Shown here: piece by piece, positions 1 through 8,913 of the stretch
How positions within the stretch are numbered: the stretch's first letter is position 1
Layout of the letters: each line of letters starts with the position of its first letter
NCBI RefSeq assembly: GCF_000717875.1
Contig: NZ_JOCT01000002.1
Coordinates: 248,001-312,000 of the forward strand
Source: Streptomyces sp. NRRL S-455
GTDB taxonomy: Bacteria; Actinomycetota; Actinomycetes; Streptomycetales; Streptomycetaceae
Length of the DNA stretch: 64,000 nt
Direction: 5' to 3'
Notes under the pieces: generated by a model
Databases searched by the model: none
The model's input: only the letters and a program-made list of their open reading frames with translations
What the model was told of the DNA's origin: nothing
Program-made: the position numbers and the translations under genes

Positions 1-53
1 GCCGCGGCCGGAGGCGTCCGGCGAAGTACGCCATCCGGGGCGGCGCCCCCGTG

Positions 54-1616
54 TCACACCGGGCGGGTCCGGCCCTCCCAGTACGGCTCGCGCAGCCGCC
101 GCTTGTACAGCTTGCCGTTGGGATCGCGGGGCATCTCGGCGATGAAGTCGACGCTCCTGGGCCGCTTGTAGCCGGCGAGCCGGTGCGCGCAGTGGTCGAG
201 GATGTCGGCCGCGAGGGCGGGCCCGGGCCGGTGCCCCGGGGCCGGTTCGACGACCGCCTTCACTTCCTCGCCCCAGTCCTCGTGCGGGATGCCGAAGACG
301 GCGGCGTCCGCGACGGCGGGGTGCGCGAGCAGGGCCGACTCGATTTCGGCCGGGTAGATGTTGACGCCGCCGGAGATGATCAGGTCGATCTTGCGGTCGC
401 GCAGGAAGAGGTAGCCGTCCTCGTCGAGATGGCCGAGGTCGCCGACGGTGAAGAAGTCGCCGATGCGGTTCTTGCGGGTCTTGGCCTCGTCCTTGTGGTA
501 GGAGAATCCGCCGGTGTTCATCTTCATGTAGACGGTGCCGAGTTCGCCCGGGGGCAGGCGGTTGCCGTCGTCGTCGAAGATCGCGAGTTCGCTGATGGGC
601 CAGGCCTTGCCGACGGTGCCGGGCTTCTTCAGCCAGTCCTCGGCCGTGGCGAAGGCACCGCCTCCCTCGCTGGCCGCGTAGTACTCCTCCACACAGGGGC
701 CCCACCAGTCGAGCATGGCCCGCTTCACGTGGTCGGGGCATGGGGCCGCACCGTGGATCGCGTGCCGCATGGAGGAGACGTCGTAGCCGTCCTTCACCTC
801 GTCCGGCAGGGCGAGGAGGCGGTGGAACTGGGTGGGGACCATATGGGTGTGGGTGCAGCGGTGGCCGTCGATGAGGCGGAGCATCTCCTCGGGTGTCCAC
901 TTGTCCATCAGGACCAGGCGGTGGCCGATGTGCAGGGACGCGCCCGCGAACTGGAGGACGGCCGTGTGGTACAGCGGTGAGCACACGAGGTGCACGTTGC
1001 CGTCGAACGGCCGGATGCCGAAGATGCCGAGGAAACCGCCGAGGTAGGCCTGCTCCGGGGGTTTGCCGGGCAGTGGGCGGCGGATGCCGCGCGGGCGGCC
1101 GGTGGTGCCCGAGGTGTAGTTCATGACCCAGCCGAGGGTGCGGTCGGAGGGCGCCGACCCGGGCTGTCCGTCGAGGAGTTCGGTGTACGGGCGGAAGCCC
1201 TCGACCGCGCCGACCGCGTACCGGTGGGTCGCCGGGAGGCCGGCTTCGTCGGCTGCGGCACGCGCGGCAGCGGCGAAGCGCTCGTGGGCGAGGAGGACCT
1301 TGGCGCCGGAGTCGGAGACGATCCACGCGATCTCCGGCCCGACCAGGTGGTGGTTGACGGGAACGAGGTAGAACCCGGCCTGGCTGGCGGCGAGATAGGC
1401 GGTGAGGAACTCGACGCCGTTGGGAAGGACCACCGCGAGGGTGTCGCCGCGGTCCAGCCCGGCCGCGCGCAGGCCGTGCACGAGGCGGTTGGCGTCGGCG
1501 TGCAGACGTCCGGCGGTCCACTCCTCGCCGTCGGGTGCGACGAGCACCTTGCGGTGGGGGTCCTGTGTGGCCTGGGCCCAGAAGCCCGCCGGGGGTGTGC
1601 TCACCGGTGTGCTCAT
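54..1616 (-). CDS. AMP-dependent acyl-CoA synthetase/ligase
   Basis: A 520-residue adenylate-forming enzyme that should activate a carboxylic acid with ATP and load it onto coenzyme A in the cytoplasm. Seen in the sequence: the phosphate-binding loop YTSGTTGRPRG in the middle third, the mid-protein EYYAASEGGG adenine motif, the hinge region GDLGHLDEDGYLFLRDRK, and a C-terminal Lys in PNGKLYKR that fits the catalytic lysine. The start is the ATG at 1616 (MSTPVSTPP), whose TCAT context overlaps the stop of the upstream nitronate monooxygenase gene by 4 bp, so the two are translationally coupled. Reading further upstream in this frame gives only Arg/Pro-rich shadow sequence of the neighbouring gene. 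The acid substrate cannot be told; pairing with a nitronate monooxygenase-type flavoenzyme is common in actinobacterial acyl-CoA catabolism clusters (family knowledge). Confidence 0.93.
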   Translation of the reverse strand: MSTPVSTPPAGFWAQATQDPHRKVLVAPDGEEWTAGRLHADANRLVHGLRAAGLDRGDTLAVVLPNGVEFLTAYLAASQAGFYLVPVNHHLVGPEIAWIVSDSGAKVLLAHERFAAAARAAADEAGLPATHRYAVGAVEGFRPYTELLDGQPGSAPSDRTLGWVMNYTSGTTGRPRGIRRPLPGKPPEQAYLGGFLGIFGIRPFDGNVHLVCSPLYHTAVLQFAGASLHIGHRLVLMDKWTPEEMLRLIDGHRCTHTHMVPTQFHRLLALPDEVKDGYDVSSMRHAIHGAAPCPDHVKRAMLDWWGPCVEEYYAASEGGGAFATAEDWLKKPGTVGKAWPISELAIFDDDGNRLPPGELGTVYMKMNTGGFSYHKDEAKTRKNRIGDFFTVGDLGHLDEDGYLFLRDRKIDLIISGGVNIYPAEIESALLAHPAVADAAVFGIPHEDWGEEVKAVVEPAPGHRPGPALAADILDHCAHRLAGYKRPRSVDFIAEMPRDPNGKLYKRRLREPYWEGRTRPV

Positions 1617-2725
1617 GACTGGCCGCTCCCTCGGGCGATGCGGTTGATGCGGTCCACTGCCTGTTCGAAGCCGCGGGTGAGGTCGTCGAAGACGGCCTGG
1701 ACGCTGCGTTCGCTGTTCATCCGGCCGACGATCTGCCCCACCGGGGTGCCGAGCAGGGGTTCGACCTCGTACTTCTGGATGCGCGAGACGGCCTCGGCGA
1801 CGAGCAGGCCCTGCAGCGGCATGGGAAGCGTTCCGGGCCCTGCCGGGTCGTCCCAGGCGTCCGTCCACTCGGTGCGCAGCTGGCGTGCGGGCTTGCCGGT
1901 CAGCGCGCGGGAGCGGACGGTGTCGCCGGAGCCGGCCGCGAGCAGTTTGCGGGTCAGGGCCGGCGAGTGGAGATCCGCTTCTGTGGTGGTCAGCCATATG
2001 GATCCCAGCCACACCCCTTGAGCCCCGAGTGTGAGTGCGGCCGCCACCTGCTGGCCACTGCCGATGCCGCCGGCGGCCAGGACGGGCAGTGGGGCGACGG
2101 CGTCGACGACCTCGGGTGTGAGCACCATGGAGGCGATCTCGCCGGTGTGGCCGCCGGCCTCGTAGCCCTGCGCCACGACGATGTCGATCCCGGCGTCCTT
2201 GTGTTTGCGGGCGTGCCGGGCGCTGCCCGCGAGGGCCGCGACGAGGACGTCGCGGTCGTGGGCCCGGGCCACGACGTCGGCGGGCGGCGAGCCGAGGGCG
2301 TTGGCGAGGAGCCGGATCGGATAGTCGAAGGCGACGTCCAGCTGGGTGCGGGCGACCTGCTCCATCCAGCCGGTGATGCGCCAGCCGGAGGCCTCGCCCT
2401 CGGCGAGTCCGGGCACACCGTGTTCGGCGAGGGTGTCCCGGACGAACTGCCGGTGTCCCTCGGGGATCATCGCTTCGACGTCGGCCTCGGTGACGCCCTC
2501 CACCTTCTTCGCCGGCATCACCACGTCCAGTCCGTACGGGCGGCCGTCGACATGCGCCTCGACCCAGTCCAGGTCGCGTTTGAGCTCGTCGGGGTCGGTG
2601 TAGCGCACCGCGCCGAGCACTCCGAAGCCGCCGGCCCGGCTGATGGCCGCGGCGACGGCGGGGAACGGCGTGAAGCCGAAGACGGCGTGCTCGACTCCCA
2701 GTTTCTGGCTCAGCTCCGTCTGCAT
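1613..2725 (-). CDS. nitronate monooxygenase family FMN flavoprotein
   Basis: A 370-residue TIM-barrel flavoprotein of the 2-nitropropane dioxygenase/nitronate monooxygenase family. Members oxidise alkyl nitronates or act as FMN-dependent enoyl reductase-like enzymes. Seen: the N-terminal GVEHAVFGFTPFPAVAAAI segment, the AQGYEAGGHTGEI motif whose His is the usual catalytic base, and the glycine-rich FMN-phosphate loop AAGGIGSGQQVAAAL followed by LGAQGVWLGS. Length is normal for the family. It is the first gene of a two-gene unit; its stop overlaps the start of the downstream acyl-CoA ligase (ATGA, 1613-1616). The physiological substrate is unknown; in such pairs the enzyme may act on an acyl-CoA intermediate, which is inference. 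Confidence 0.92.
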   Translation of the reverse strand: MQTELSQKLGVEHAVFGFTPFPAVAAAISRAGGFGVLGAVRYTDPDELKRDLDWVEAHVDGRPYGLDVVMPAKKVEGVTEADVEAMIPEGHRQFVRDTLAEHGVPGLAEGEASGWRITGWMEQVARTQLDVAFDYPIRLLANALGSPPADVVARAHDRDVLVAALAGSARHARKHKDAGIDIVVAQGYEAGGHTGEIASMVLTPEVVDAVAPLPVLAAGGIGSGQQVAAALTLGAQGVWLGSIWLTTTEADLHSPALTRKLLAAGSGDTVRSRALTGKPARQLRTEWTDAWDDPAGPGTLPMPLQGLLVAEAVSRIQKYEVEPLLGTPVGQIVGRMNSERSVQAVFDDLTRGFEQAVDRINRIARGSGQS

Positions 2726-2884
2726 GGGCGCAGGATGCCGGAGTCCTCCCGAGGACGGAAGAGTTTTTCTGATGCTCCGTCAGATCGGTCGCACCGTCCG
2801 ACGCGCACTCGCCCGGGTTCGCGAAGGGGTGCGGCGGACATACTTCCGGGGACGCGGGTGACGACTGAGGCGAAGGGGCGTGCG

Positions 2885-4678
2885 GTGACCGAGGGAGCGT
2901 CGGACAGAACGTCGAACGGTGCACTCACGCGGCGGCAACTGGGCAGGGGCACAATGGCTCTGGGCGGTGCGCTCGCCCTGGCCTCCTTACCCGCCGGCCC
3001 CGCCGAAGCCGCCCCGGCGGTGACCAGCCACCACCCCACCCTGCGGCACGGCTCGGCCGCTCGCGCCGGGCTGCTCTCGTCCCATCTGCGCCGTCTCGTC
3101 ACCGACGCCGAGGCGTTCCTGGGCCCCTCCCCCGAGCACCCCTGGTACGCGGGCGCCGTCCTGCTGGCCGGGCGGGGCGGCACCGTAGCCCTGCACCGGC
3201 CCATCGGCATGGCGGTGCGCTACCGGGCCTACGACGAGAAGACCGGCACCGGCGTCGAGTTCCCGGCAGGCGAGCAGATCCCGATGGCCGAGGACACCGT
3301 CTTCGACCTGGCATCGGTGTCGAAGCTGTTCACCTCGATCCTCGCCGTGCAGCAGATCGAGCGGGGCACGCTGCGGCTGGAGGCGAAGGTCGCCTCGTAC
3401 CTGCCGGGCTTCGCCCGCGCGGGCAAGCAGGACATCACGGTCCGCCAGCTCCTCACCCACACCTCGGGTTTCCGCGCCTGGATCCCGCTCTACAGCGCTC
3501 CGACGTACGAGGGGAAGCTCGAGCTCATCTGGGACGAGAAGCCGGTGAGCGCCCCGGGCACCGCGTACCTGTACTCGGACCTGAACCTCATCTCGCTCCA
3601 GCTGGTGCTGGAACGGATCACCGGCCGCACCCTGGACGCCCTGCTGCGCGACGAGATCACCGAGCCGCTCGGCCTGCGCCGCACCCGCTACAACCCGCCC
3701 GCCTCCTGGCGTCCGAAGATCGCGGCCACGGAGGACGCGCGCCCGCCCTGGTCCGGCATCGACCGGGGCCTGGTGTGGGGCGAGGTGCACGACGAGAACG
3801 CCTTCAGCCTCGGCGGGGTCGCGGGGCACGCGGGCGTGTTCTCCGACGCGTGGGATCTGGCGGTCCTCGGCCGGGCACTGCTCAACGGCGGTGTCTACGG
3901 CCGGGCCCGCATCCTCGCACCCGAGTCGGTGGAGCTGATGTTCACCGACTTCAACACCGCGTTCCCCGGCGACGAGCACGGCCTCGGCTTCGAGCTCTAC
4001 CAGCACTGGTACATGGGGGCCATGGCCACGCCGCGCAGCGCCGGTCACACCGGTTTCACGGGCACCTCGCTGGTGCTCGACCCGACGACCGACTCGTTCC
4101 TCGTCGTCCTCGGCAACTCGGTTCATCCGGTGCGGAGTTGGCGTTCCGGATCAGCGCCCCGGGTTGCGGCGGCGAACAACCTGGCACGGGCCGTGCCGGT
4201 GCGGCCGGTGCGGGGACGCACCGCCTGGTTCTCCGGGACGGCCGTCTCCGCGACGGCGACGCTCGCCCTCCCCGCACTCGACACCTCGTCCGGCGGGGCG
4301 CGGCTGCGGTGTGCGCTGTGGTGGGACACCGAGCCGACCGCCGATGTCCTGGTCCTGGAGGCGACGACCGACGGTGGCACGACCTGGCGGCCGGTTCCCT
4401 TCACCACGTCCCGCCGGGGCGAGGAACCCCGGCAGCATGCGTCGGGCTCGGTCACCGGCTGGTCCGGCCGGGTCTGGCACCGGCTCACGGCCGACCTGCC
4501 CAGCGAGCGGGGGCTCGCCCTGCGCTGGCGGTACGCCACGAACCGGCTGTACGTCGGCCGCGGGTGCTACGTCGACGGGCTGCGCGTGACGACGGCCGGC
4601 GGTGTCCTGTTCGACGAGACCCGCCCGGCGGACGCGTCACGCGTCCATGCGGTGGGGTGGACACCCTCGGCCGACTGA
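2885..4678 (+). CDS. Tat-exported serine hydrolase (class C beta-lactamase fold) with C-terminal beta-domain
   Basis: A 597-residue exported hydrolase. The N-terminus has a twin-arginine signal (TRRQLGRG, residues 15-22, then a hydrophobic stretch ending near AEAAPA). The catalytic domain has the SxxK motif SVSK (residues 144-147), a Tyr motif YLYSDLN and a late HTG triad (AGHTGFTG), the signature of beta-lactamase class C/esterase EstB-type enzymes. Roughly 170 further residues follow the hydrolase domain and contain EATTDGGTTWRPVPF, a jelly-roll-like extracellular module. I chose GTG at 2885 because AAGGGG lies just upstream; GTG at 2858 is an alternative. It converges with the oxidoreductase gene only 4 bp downstream. 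The substrate (peptidoglycan peptide, ester or beta-lactam) is not determinable. Confidence 0.88.
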   Translation: MTEGASDRTSNGALTRRQLGRGTMALGGALALASLPAGPAEAAPAVTSHHPTLRHGSAARAGLLSSHLRRLVTDAEAFLGPSPEHPWYAGAVLLAGRGGTVALHRPIGMAVRYRAYDEKTGTGVEFPAGEQIPMAEDTVFDLASVSKLFTSILAVQQIERGTLRLEAKVASYLPGFARAGKQDITVRQLLTHTSGFRAWIPLYSAPTYEGKLELIWDEKPVSAPGTAYLYSDLNLISLQLVLERITGRTLDALLRDEITEPLGLRRTRYNPPASWRPKIAATEDARPPWSGIDRGLVWGEVHDENAFSLGGVAGHAGVFSDAWDLAVLGRALLNGGVYGRARILAPESVELMFTDFNTAFPGDEHGLGFELYQHWYMGAMATPRSAGHTGFTGTSLVLDPTTDSFLVVLGNSVHPVRSWRSGSAPRVAAANNLARAVPVRPVRGRTAWFSGTAVSATATLALPALDTSSGGARLRCALWWDTEPTADVLVLEATTDGGTTWRPVPFTTSRRGEEPRQHASGSVTGWSGRVWHRLTADLPSERGLALRWRYATNRLYVGRGCYVDGLRVTTAGGVLFDETRPADASRVHAVGWTPSAD

Positions 4679-4682
4679 GGAG

Positions 4683-6266
4683 TCACTGGAGTTCCCTCTC
4701 CAGCTCCAGGACCGCCATCGCCGCGTTGTGCCCCGGCACCCCGCTCACCCCGCCCCCGCGCACCGCACCGGCCCCGCAGAGCAGCACGTTCGCGTGCCGG
4801 GTCTCCACACCCCAGCGGCCGGTTCCGTCCTGGGCGTGGGGCCAGCTCAGCTCGCGGTGGAAGATGTTGCCGCCGGGCAGCCCGAGGTCCCGCTCCAGGT
4901 CGAGCGGCGTCTTCGCCTCGATGCAGGGCCGTCCGTCCGCGTCGGTGGCCAGGCAGCCGGCGAGGGGTTCGGCCAGGTGGGCGTCGAGCTGGGCGAGTGT
5001 CGACTTCAGGAGGTCGTCGCGTACGCCGTCGTTGTCCCGCTCGAACAGGCGGGCCGGGGTGTGCAGGCCGAAGAGCGTGAGCGTCTGGTAGCCCTGCTCG
5101 GCCAGGCCGGGGGCGAGGATGGTCGGGTCGGTGAGCGAGTGGCAGTAGATCTCGGAGGGCGGTGCCGCGGGCAGCTCACCGGCGGCGGCCTGGGCGTGGG
5201 CGGTGGCCAGTTGCCCGTAGCCCTCGGCGATGTGGAACGTGCCGGCGAACGCCTCGCGCGGGTCGACGGCGCTGTCACGGAGCCGGGGCAGTCGCTGCAG
5301 CAGCATGTTCACCTTCAGCTGGGCCCCCTCGGCGGGTTCCCCGGGCGTGTCGCCGGTCAGTTCCGCCAGGGCCTGTGGGGAGGCGTTCACCAGGACGTGC
5401 CGGGCGGCGACGGTGCCGTCGCCGTCGGCCGTGCGGTAGGTGACTTCGGCTGTCCTGCCGTCCGTGGCGACGCGCAGCGCCTCGTGACCGGTGGCGATGA
5501 CGGCGCCCGCCGCGCGGGCCGCGTCGGCCAGCGCGTCGGTGAGGGCGCCCATGCCGCCGACCGGGACGTCCCAGTCGCCGGTGCCGCCGCCGATCACGTG
5601 GTAGAGGAAGCAGCGGTTCTGCTTCAGGGAGGGGTCGTGGGCGTCGGCGAAGGTGCCGATGAGCGCGTCGGTGAGGACCACGCCGCGCACCAGGTCGTCG
5701 GCGAAGTACGACTCGACGGCGACCCCGATCGGCTCCTCGAACAGCATCCGCCAGGCGTCCTCGTCGTCGAGGCGGCGACGCAGCTCCTCGCGCGTGGGCA
5801 GGGGCTCCGTGAGGGTCGGGAAGAGCCGCTGGGCTACTCGGCCGGTCATGCCGTAGAACTCCTGCCAGGCGCGGTACTCGCGGTCGGAGCCGGTGAGCCG
5901 GGCGAAGGCCTCCCTGGTACGCCGTTCGCCGCCGCCGACGAGGAGCCCGGTGGGCCGGCCGTCGCGTTCGGTCGGCGTGTAGGAGGAGACGGTACGGGTG
6001 CGGACCCGGAAGTCCAGACCGAGGTCCCGGACGATCTTCTTCGGCAGCAGGCTGACCAGGTAGGAGTAGCGGGACAGCCGGGCGTCGACCCCGGCGAAGG
6101 GCCGTGTGGACACGGCTGCGCCGCCGGTGTGGTCCAGCCGCTCCAGGACGAGGACGGAGCGGCCGGCCCGGGCCAGGTAGGCGGCGGCGACCAGGCCGTT
6201 GTGCCCGCCGCCGACGATGACGGCGTCGTACGTCCGGTGTGCGCGGGATCCCTCGGGTGCGGTCAT
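4683..6266 (-). CDS. phytoene desaturase-like FAD-dependent oxidoreductase
   Basis: A 527-residue NAD(P)/FAD-dependent oxidoreductase of the CrtI/pyridine nucleotide-disulfide oxidoreductase-related group. The N-terminal dinucleotide-binding fold is clear (VIVGGGHNGLVAAAYLARAG followed by an acidic strand end, VLVLERLD). Near the C-terminus, NVLLCGAGAVRGGGVSGVPG is the second FAD-contacting motif seen in carotenoid desaturase-type proteins. The start is the ATG at 6266 (MTAPEGSRAH), preceded by GAAGAA; an upstream in-frame ATG adds 26 residues with no motif. No other carotenoid gene is nearby, so a carotenoid substrate is not implied; many actinobacterial homologues have unknown function. It is a monocistronic gene convergent with the serine hydrolase. 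Confidence 0.9.
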   Translation of the reverse strand: MTAPEGSRAHRTYDAVIVGGGHNGLVAAAYLARAGRSVLVLERLDHTGGAAVSTRPFAGVDARLSRYSYLVSLLPKKIVRDLGLDFRVRTRTVSSYTPTERDGRPTGLLVGGGERRTREAFARLTGSDREYRAWQEFYGMTGRVAQRLFPTLTEPLPTREELRRRLDDEDAWRMLFEEPIGVAVESYFADDLVRGVVLTDALIGTFADAHDPSLKQNRCFLYHVIGGGTGDWDVPVGGMGALTDALADAARAAGAVIATGHEALRVATDGRTAEVTYRTADGDGTVAARHVLVNASPQALAELTGDTPGEPAEGAQLKVNMLLQRLPRLRDSAVDPREAFAGTFHIAEGYGQLATAHAQAAAGELPAAPPSEIYCHSLTDPTILAPGLAEQGYQTLTLFGLHTPARLFERDNDGVRDDLLKSTLAQLDAHLAEPLAGCLATDADGRPCIEAKTPLDLERDLGLPGGNIFHRELSWPHAQDGTGRWGVETRHANVLLCGAGAVRGGGVSGVPGHNAAMAVLELERELQ

Positions 6267-6400
6267 GGTTCTTCGTAACACGGGGCGTTCCGGGTCGGCC
6301 AGACGGGCAGCCGGGCGCTCGAGCCGTCGGACATCAGCCGGCACCGGCGCCGTCCGCCGGGCGGCTCAGCCGTCCGATGCCGCGCAGTCCGCCACGGCTA

Positions 6401-6627
6401 GGCCCACCGGCGGGTGGTACGTCGACGGGTTCGCCGCGTCGAGCCCGCCCCAGCCCTCCATCAGCATGGTCCGTCGACGAGGCGACCAGGAGGCCGAGCC
6501 CACCCCGCCGGGCCACCCCACCGCCCGGCCTCGGCGTGGGCCGCCGGACAGCACAACCGCCGATGTCCCACGCGGCCGCCATCTGCGGCCCACCGGCGGG
6601 TGCGGTACGTCGGCAGGATCTCGCGGC
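6401..6627. repeat. imperfect 40-bp direct repeat pair in a gene-free gap
   Basis: The 364-bp gap between the oxidoreductase start and the kinase stop holds two near-identical segments, 6401-6440 and 6587-6627. Both begin GGCCCACCGGCGGGTG, continue GGTACGTCG and diverge towards TCGCG. A 75-codon minus-strand frame spans the gap but has no recognisable family signature, so no gene is called. The repeat may be a relic of a duplicated gene end or a regulatory direct repeat upstream of the oxidoreductase gene. Confidence 0.6.
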
Positions 6628-6630
6628 CCC

Positions 6631-8847
6631 CTACGCGCGCAGTTGACGCAGCTCGGCCACCCTGCGGTAGAGCGCCGCCGACTCGGTGTTCCGGCCCAGT
6701 CGCTGGAGGCAGTGCGCCTCGTCGTTACGGCTGGCGAGCGTGTCGGGATGGTCCGCGCCGAGGACTGCTTCGCGAGCGGCGGCCACGTGCCGGTACTCGG
6801 TGAGCGCGTCGGCCCAGCGGCCCAGCCAGCCCAGCCCGACGGCGACCTCGCGACGGCTGACCAGGGTGTCCGGGTGGTCGGGGCCGAGGACCCGCTCGCG
6901 GATCTCGCTCACCTCGCGGGACTCGGCCAGGGCCTCCTCCCAGCGGCCCAGCCGCCCGAGGTTGACGCAGCGGCCGTGGCGGGCGCGCAGTGTCTCCGGG
7001 TGGGTGGGGCCCTGGACGCGGGTGCGGTCCTCGGCCAGGTCGCCGTACACGTCCAGGGCCTCCGCGCTGCGGCCGAGGCGGCCCAGGCTGATGCCGATCT
7101 CGTGCCGGGCGGCGAGCGTGTCGGGGTGGTCGGGGCCGAGGGCACGGGCGCGTGCCTCGGCGACCTCGCGGTAGGTCTCCAGGGCCTCGGCCCAGCGGCC
7201 CAGCTGGCCGAGCGCGTAGGCGACTTCGTAGCGGGTGACGAGAGTGTCGGGGTGGTCGGGCCCGAGCACCCGGGCGCGGGCCGCGGCCACCTCACGGGCC
7301 ATGCGGTGGGAGTCCTCCAGGCGGCCGAGGCGGCTGAGGTTGAAGGCGAGGTTGTGCCGGCAGCGCAGGGTGTCGGGGTGATCGGAGCCCATGGTGCGTT
7401 CACGGGCGGTGAGCACCGACGTGTACACCCGGTGGGCGTCGAAGGGGCGGCCCAGTTGGCCGAGCACGTACGCCATCTCCTGTCGTGCGGCGAGGGTGTC
7501 GGGATGGTCGGCGCCGAGCGTGCGGATTCTTGCCTCGGTGACGAGCTTGTACTCGCGCAGGGCGTCCGCGGCGCGGCCGGTGCGGCTGAGGGTGAAGGCG
7601 ACCTCGTAGCGGCTGGCGAGGGTGTCGGGGTGGTCGGGCCCGAGGAGGTGCTCGCGTTCGGCGGCGACCGCGCGGTGCACCTCCCCCGCCTCCGCCCAGC
7701 GGCCGAGCCGGCCCAGGCTCAGGCCCGCGTTGTGCCGGCCGGCCAGGGAGGTCAGGACCTCCGGGGGCGGTGCGGGCCGCTCCTCGGGGACGAGTTCCGC
7801 GACGGGGCCGGTGGCCGGCCGGGCGATCCACTCGCCGGACAGTCCGGCCGCCGGATCCGGTGGCGTCGTGCGCAGCCCCGATCCGGCCGCCTTGTGGCCG
7901 GTGGTCATGCCACGGGTCCAGGACGGCAGCCGTCCCGCGTGCGCCACGGCATCCGGAGCGTGCCGGCCGGCCAGGACGGCCGGCACGTACGCCGGCGCGG
8001 CCCGGTGCGCGCTGATCCGGCGGGCCAGCTCACGGGCGTCGCCGGGGCGTTGGCCGGGTTCCTTGGCGAGCAGGTCCAGGACGATCCGTTCGAGGTATTC
8101 GGGCAGTTCGGGCCGGTGCTCGCGCGGCGGGCGGGGCGGGGTGTCGCGGTGCCCGACGAGGACCGCCCAGGCGTCGTCGAGGTCGAACGGCGGTACACCG
8201 GTGGCGATCTCGTAGAGCACGCAGCCGAACGAGTACAGGTCGCTGCGCTGGTCGACCTCGGTACCGCTGATCTGCTCCGGGGACATGTAGTGCGGGGTGC
8301 CCATGGCGATGCCGGTGCCGGTCAGCCGGGAGGTGAAGCCGATGTCGTGGCCGAGGCGGGCGATGCCGAAGTCGCAGATCTTCACCGTGCCGTCGCCGAT
8401 CCGCACGATGTTGGCGGGCTTCAGGTCGCGGTGGACGATGCCCTGTTCGTGGCAGTAGGCCAGGGCGGCGGCGACCTGCTCGGCGATCTCGACCACGTCC
8501 GCGACCGGCAGCGGGTGCTGCTTGTTGTCCTCCAGGAGCTGGCTGAGGTTGCGGCCGTCCAGCAGCTCCATGACGAGGTACAGGACACCGTCGGACTCGC
8601 CGAAGTCGTGGACGACGGTGATGCCGCGGTGCTGGAGCGCGGCGGCCACCCGGGCCTCACGGCGGAACCGCTCCCGCAGCACACGGGTGAAGGCGTGGTC
8701 GTGGTGCGGGCTCGGCGGCTTGAGGCACTTGACGGCGACGTGCCGGCCCAGGGACTCGTCCCGTGCCCGCCACACCTCGCCCATGCCGCCGCGCCCGATC
8801 AGATCGAGCAGCCGGTACCGGCCGTGGATGAGTCTGCTGTCCCCCAT
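6631..8847 (-). CDS. Ser/Thr protein kinase with C-terminal kinesin-light-chain-type TPR array
   Basis: A 738-residue cytosolic protein with an N-terminal eukaryotic-type kinase domain (about residues 8-285) and a tandem tetratricopeptide array (about 390-735). Kinase motifs seen: the glycine loop GRGGMGEV (19-26), Lys40, HRDLKPAN (139-146) and DFG (159-161). The C-terminal repeats are 42 residues long with the signature LGPDHPDTL, repeated about eight times, as in kinesin-light-chain TPR_10/TPR_12 proteins. No transmembrane segment or PASTA domain is evident, so it should act inside the cell, with the repeats binding a partner or substrate. The 126-bp periodicity is visible in the DNA. It is a monocistronic gene upstream of the oxidoreductase gene. 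The phosphorylation target is unknown. Confidence 0.93.
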   Translation of the reverse strand: MGDSRLIHGRYRLLDLIGRGGMGEVWRARDESLGRHVAVKCLKPPSPHHDHAFTRVLRERFRREARVAAALQHRGITVVHDFGESDGVLYLVMELLDGRNLSQLLEDNKQHPLPVADVVEIAEQVAAALAYCHEQGIVHRDLKPANIVRIGDGTVKICDFGIARLGHDIGFTSRLTGTGIAMGTPHYMSPEQISGTEVDQRSDLYSFGCVLYEIATGVPPFDLDDAWAVLVGHRDTPPRPPREHRPELPEYLERIVLDLLAKEPGQRPGDARELARRISAHRAAPAYVPAVLAGRHAPDAVAHAGRLPSWTRGMTTGHKAAGSGLRTTPPDPAAGLSGEWIARPATGPVAELVPEERPAPPPEVLTSLAGRHNAGLSLGRLGRWAEAGEVHRAVAAEREHLLGPDHPDTLASRYEVAFTLSRTGRAADALREYKLVTEARIRTLGADHPDTLAARQEMAYVLGQLGRPFDAHRVYTSVLTARERTMGSDHPDTLRCRHNLAFNLSRLGRLEDSHRMAREVAAARARVLGPDHPDTLVTRYEVAYALGQLGRWAEALETYREVAEARARALGPDHPDTLAARHEIGISLGRLGRSAEALDVYGDLAEDRTRVQGPTHPETLRARHGRCVNLGRLGRWEEALAESREVSEIRERVLGPDHPDTLVSRREVAVGLGWLGRWADALTEYRHVAAAREAVLGADHPDTLASRNDEAHCLQRLGRNTESAALYRRVAELRQLRA

Positions 8848-8913
8848 GTCGCGCGACGCTCCCCCCGGTAGCTGTTCGCCCGCCCCTCCCCATGGCGCAT
8901 CCAGTATGGCGGC

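Noticed and set aside
54..2924. Single 956-codon gene covering both the ligase and the upstream region
   Set aside because: Only the last 520 codons resemble a protein family; the first part is antiparallel-frame shadow of the nitronate monooxygenase gene, which has clear motifs in its own frame.
6199..8871. Long plus-strand open frame opposite the kinase gene
   Set aside because: Periodic VGVVGAE repeats are the reverse complement of the TPR array; no independent signature.
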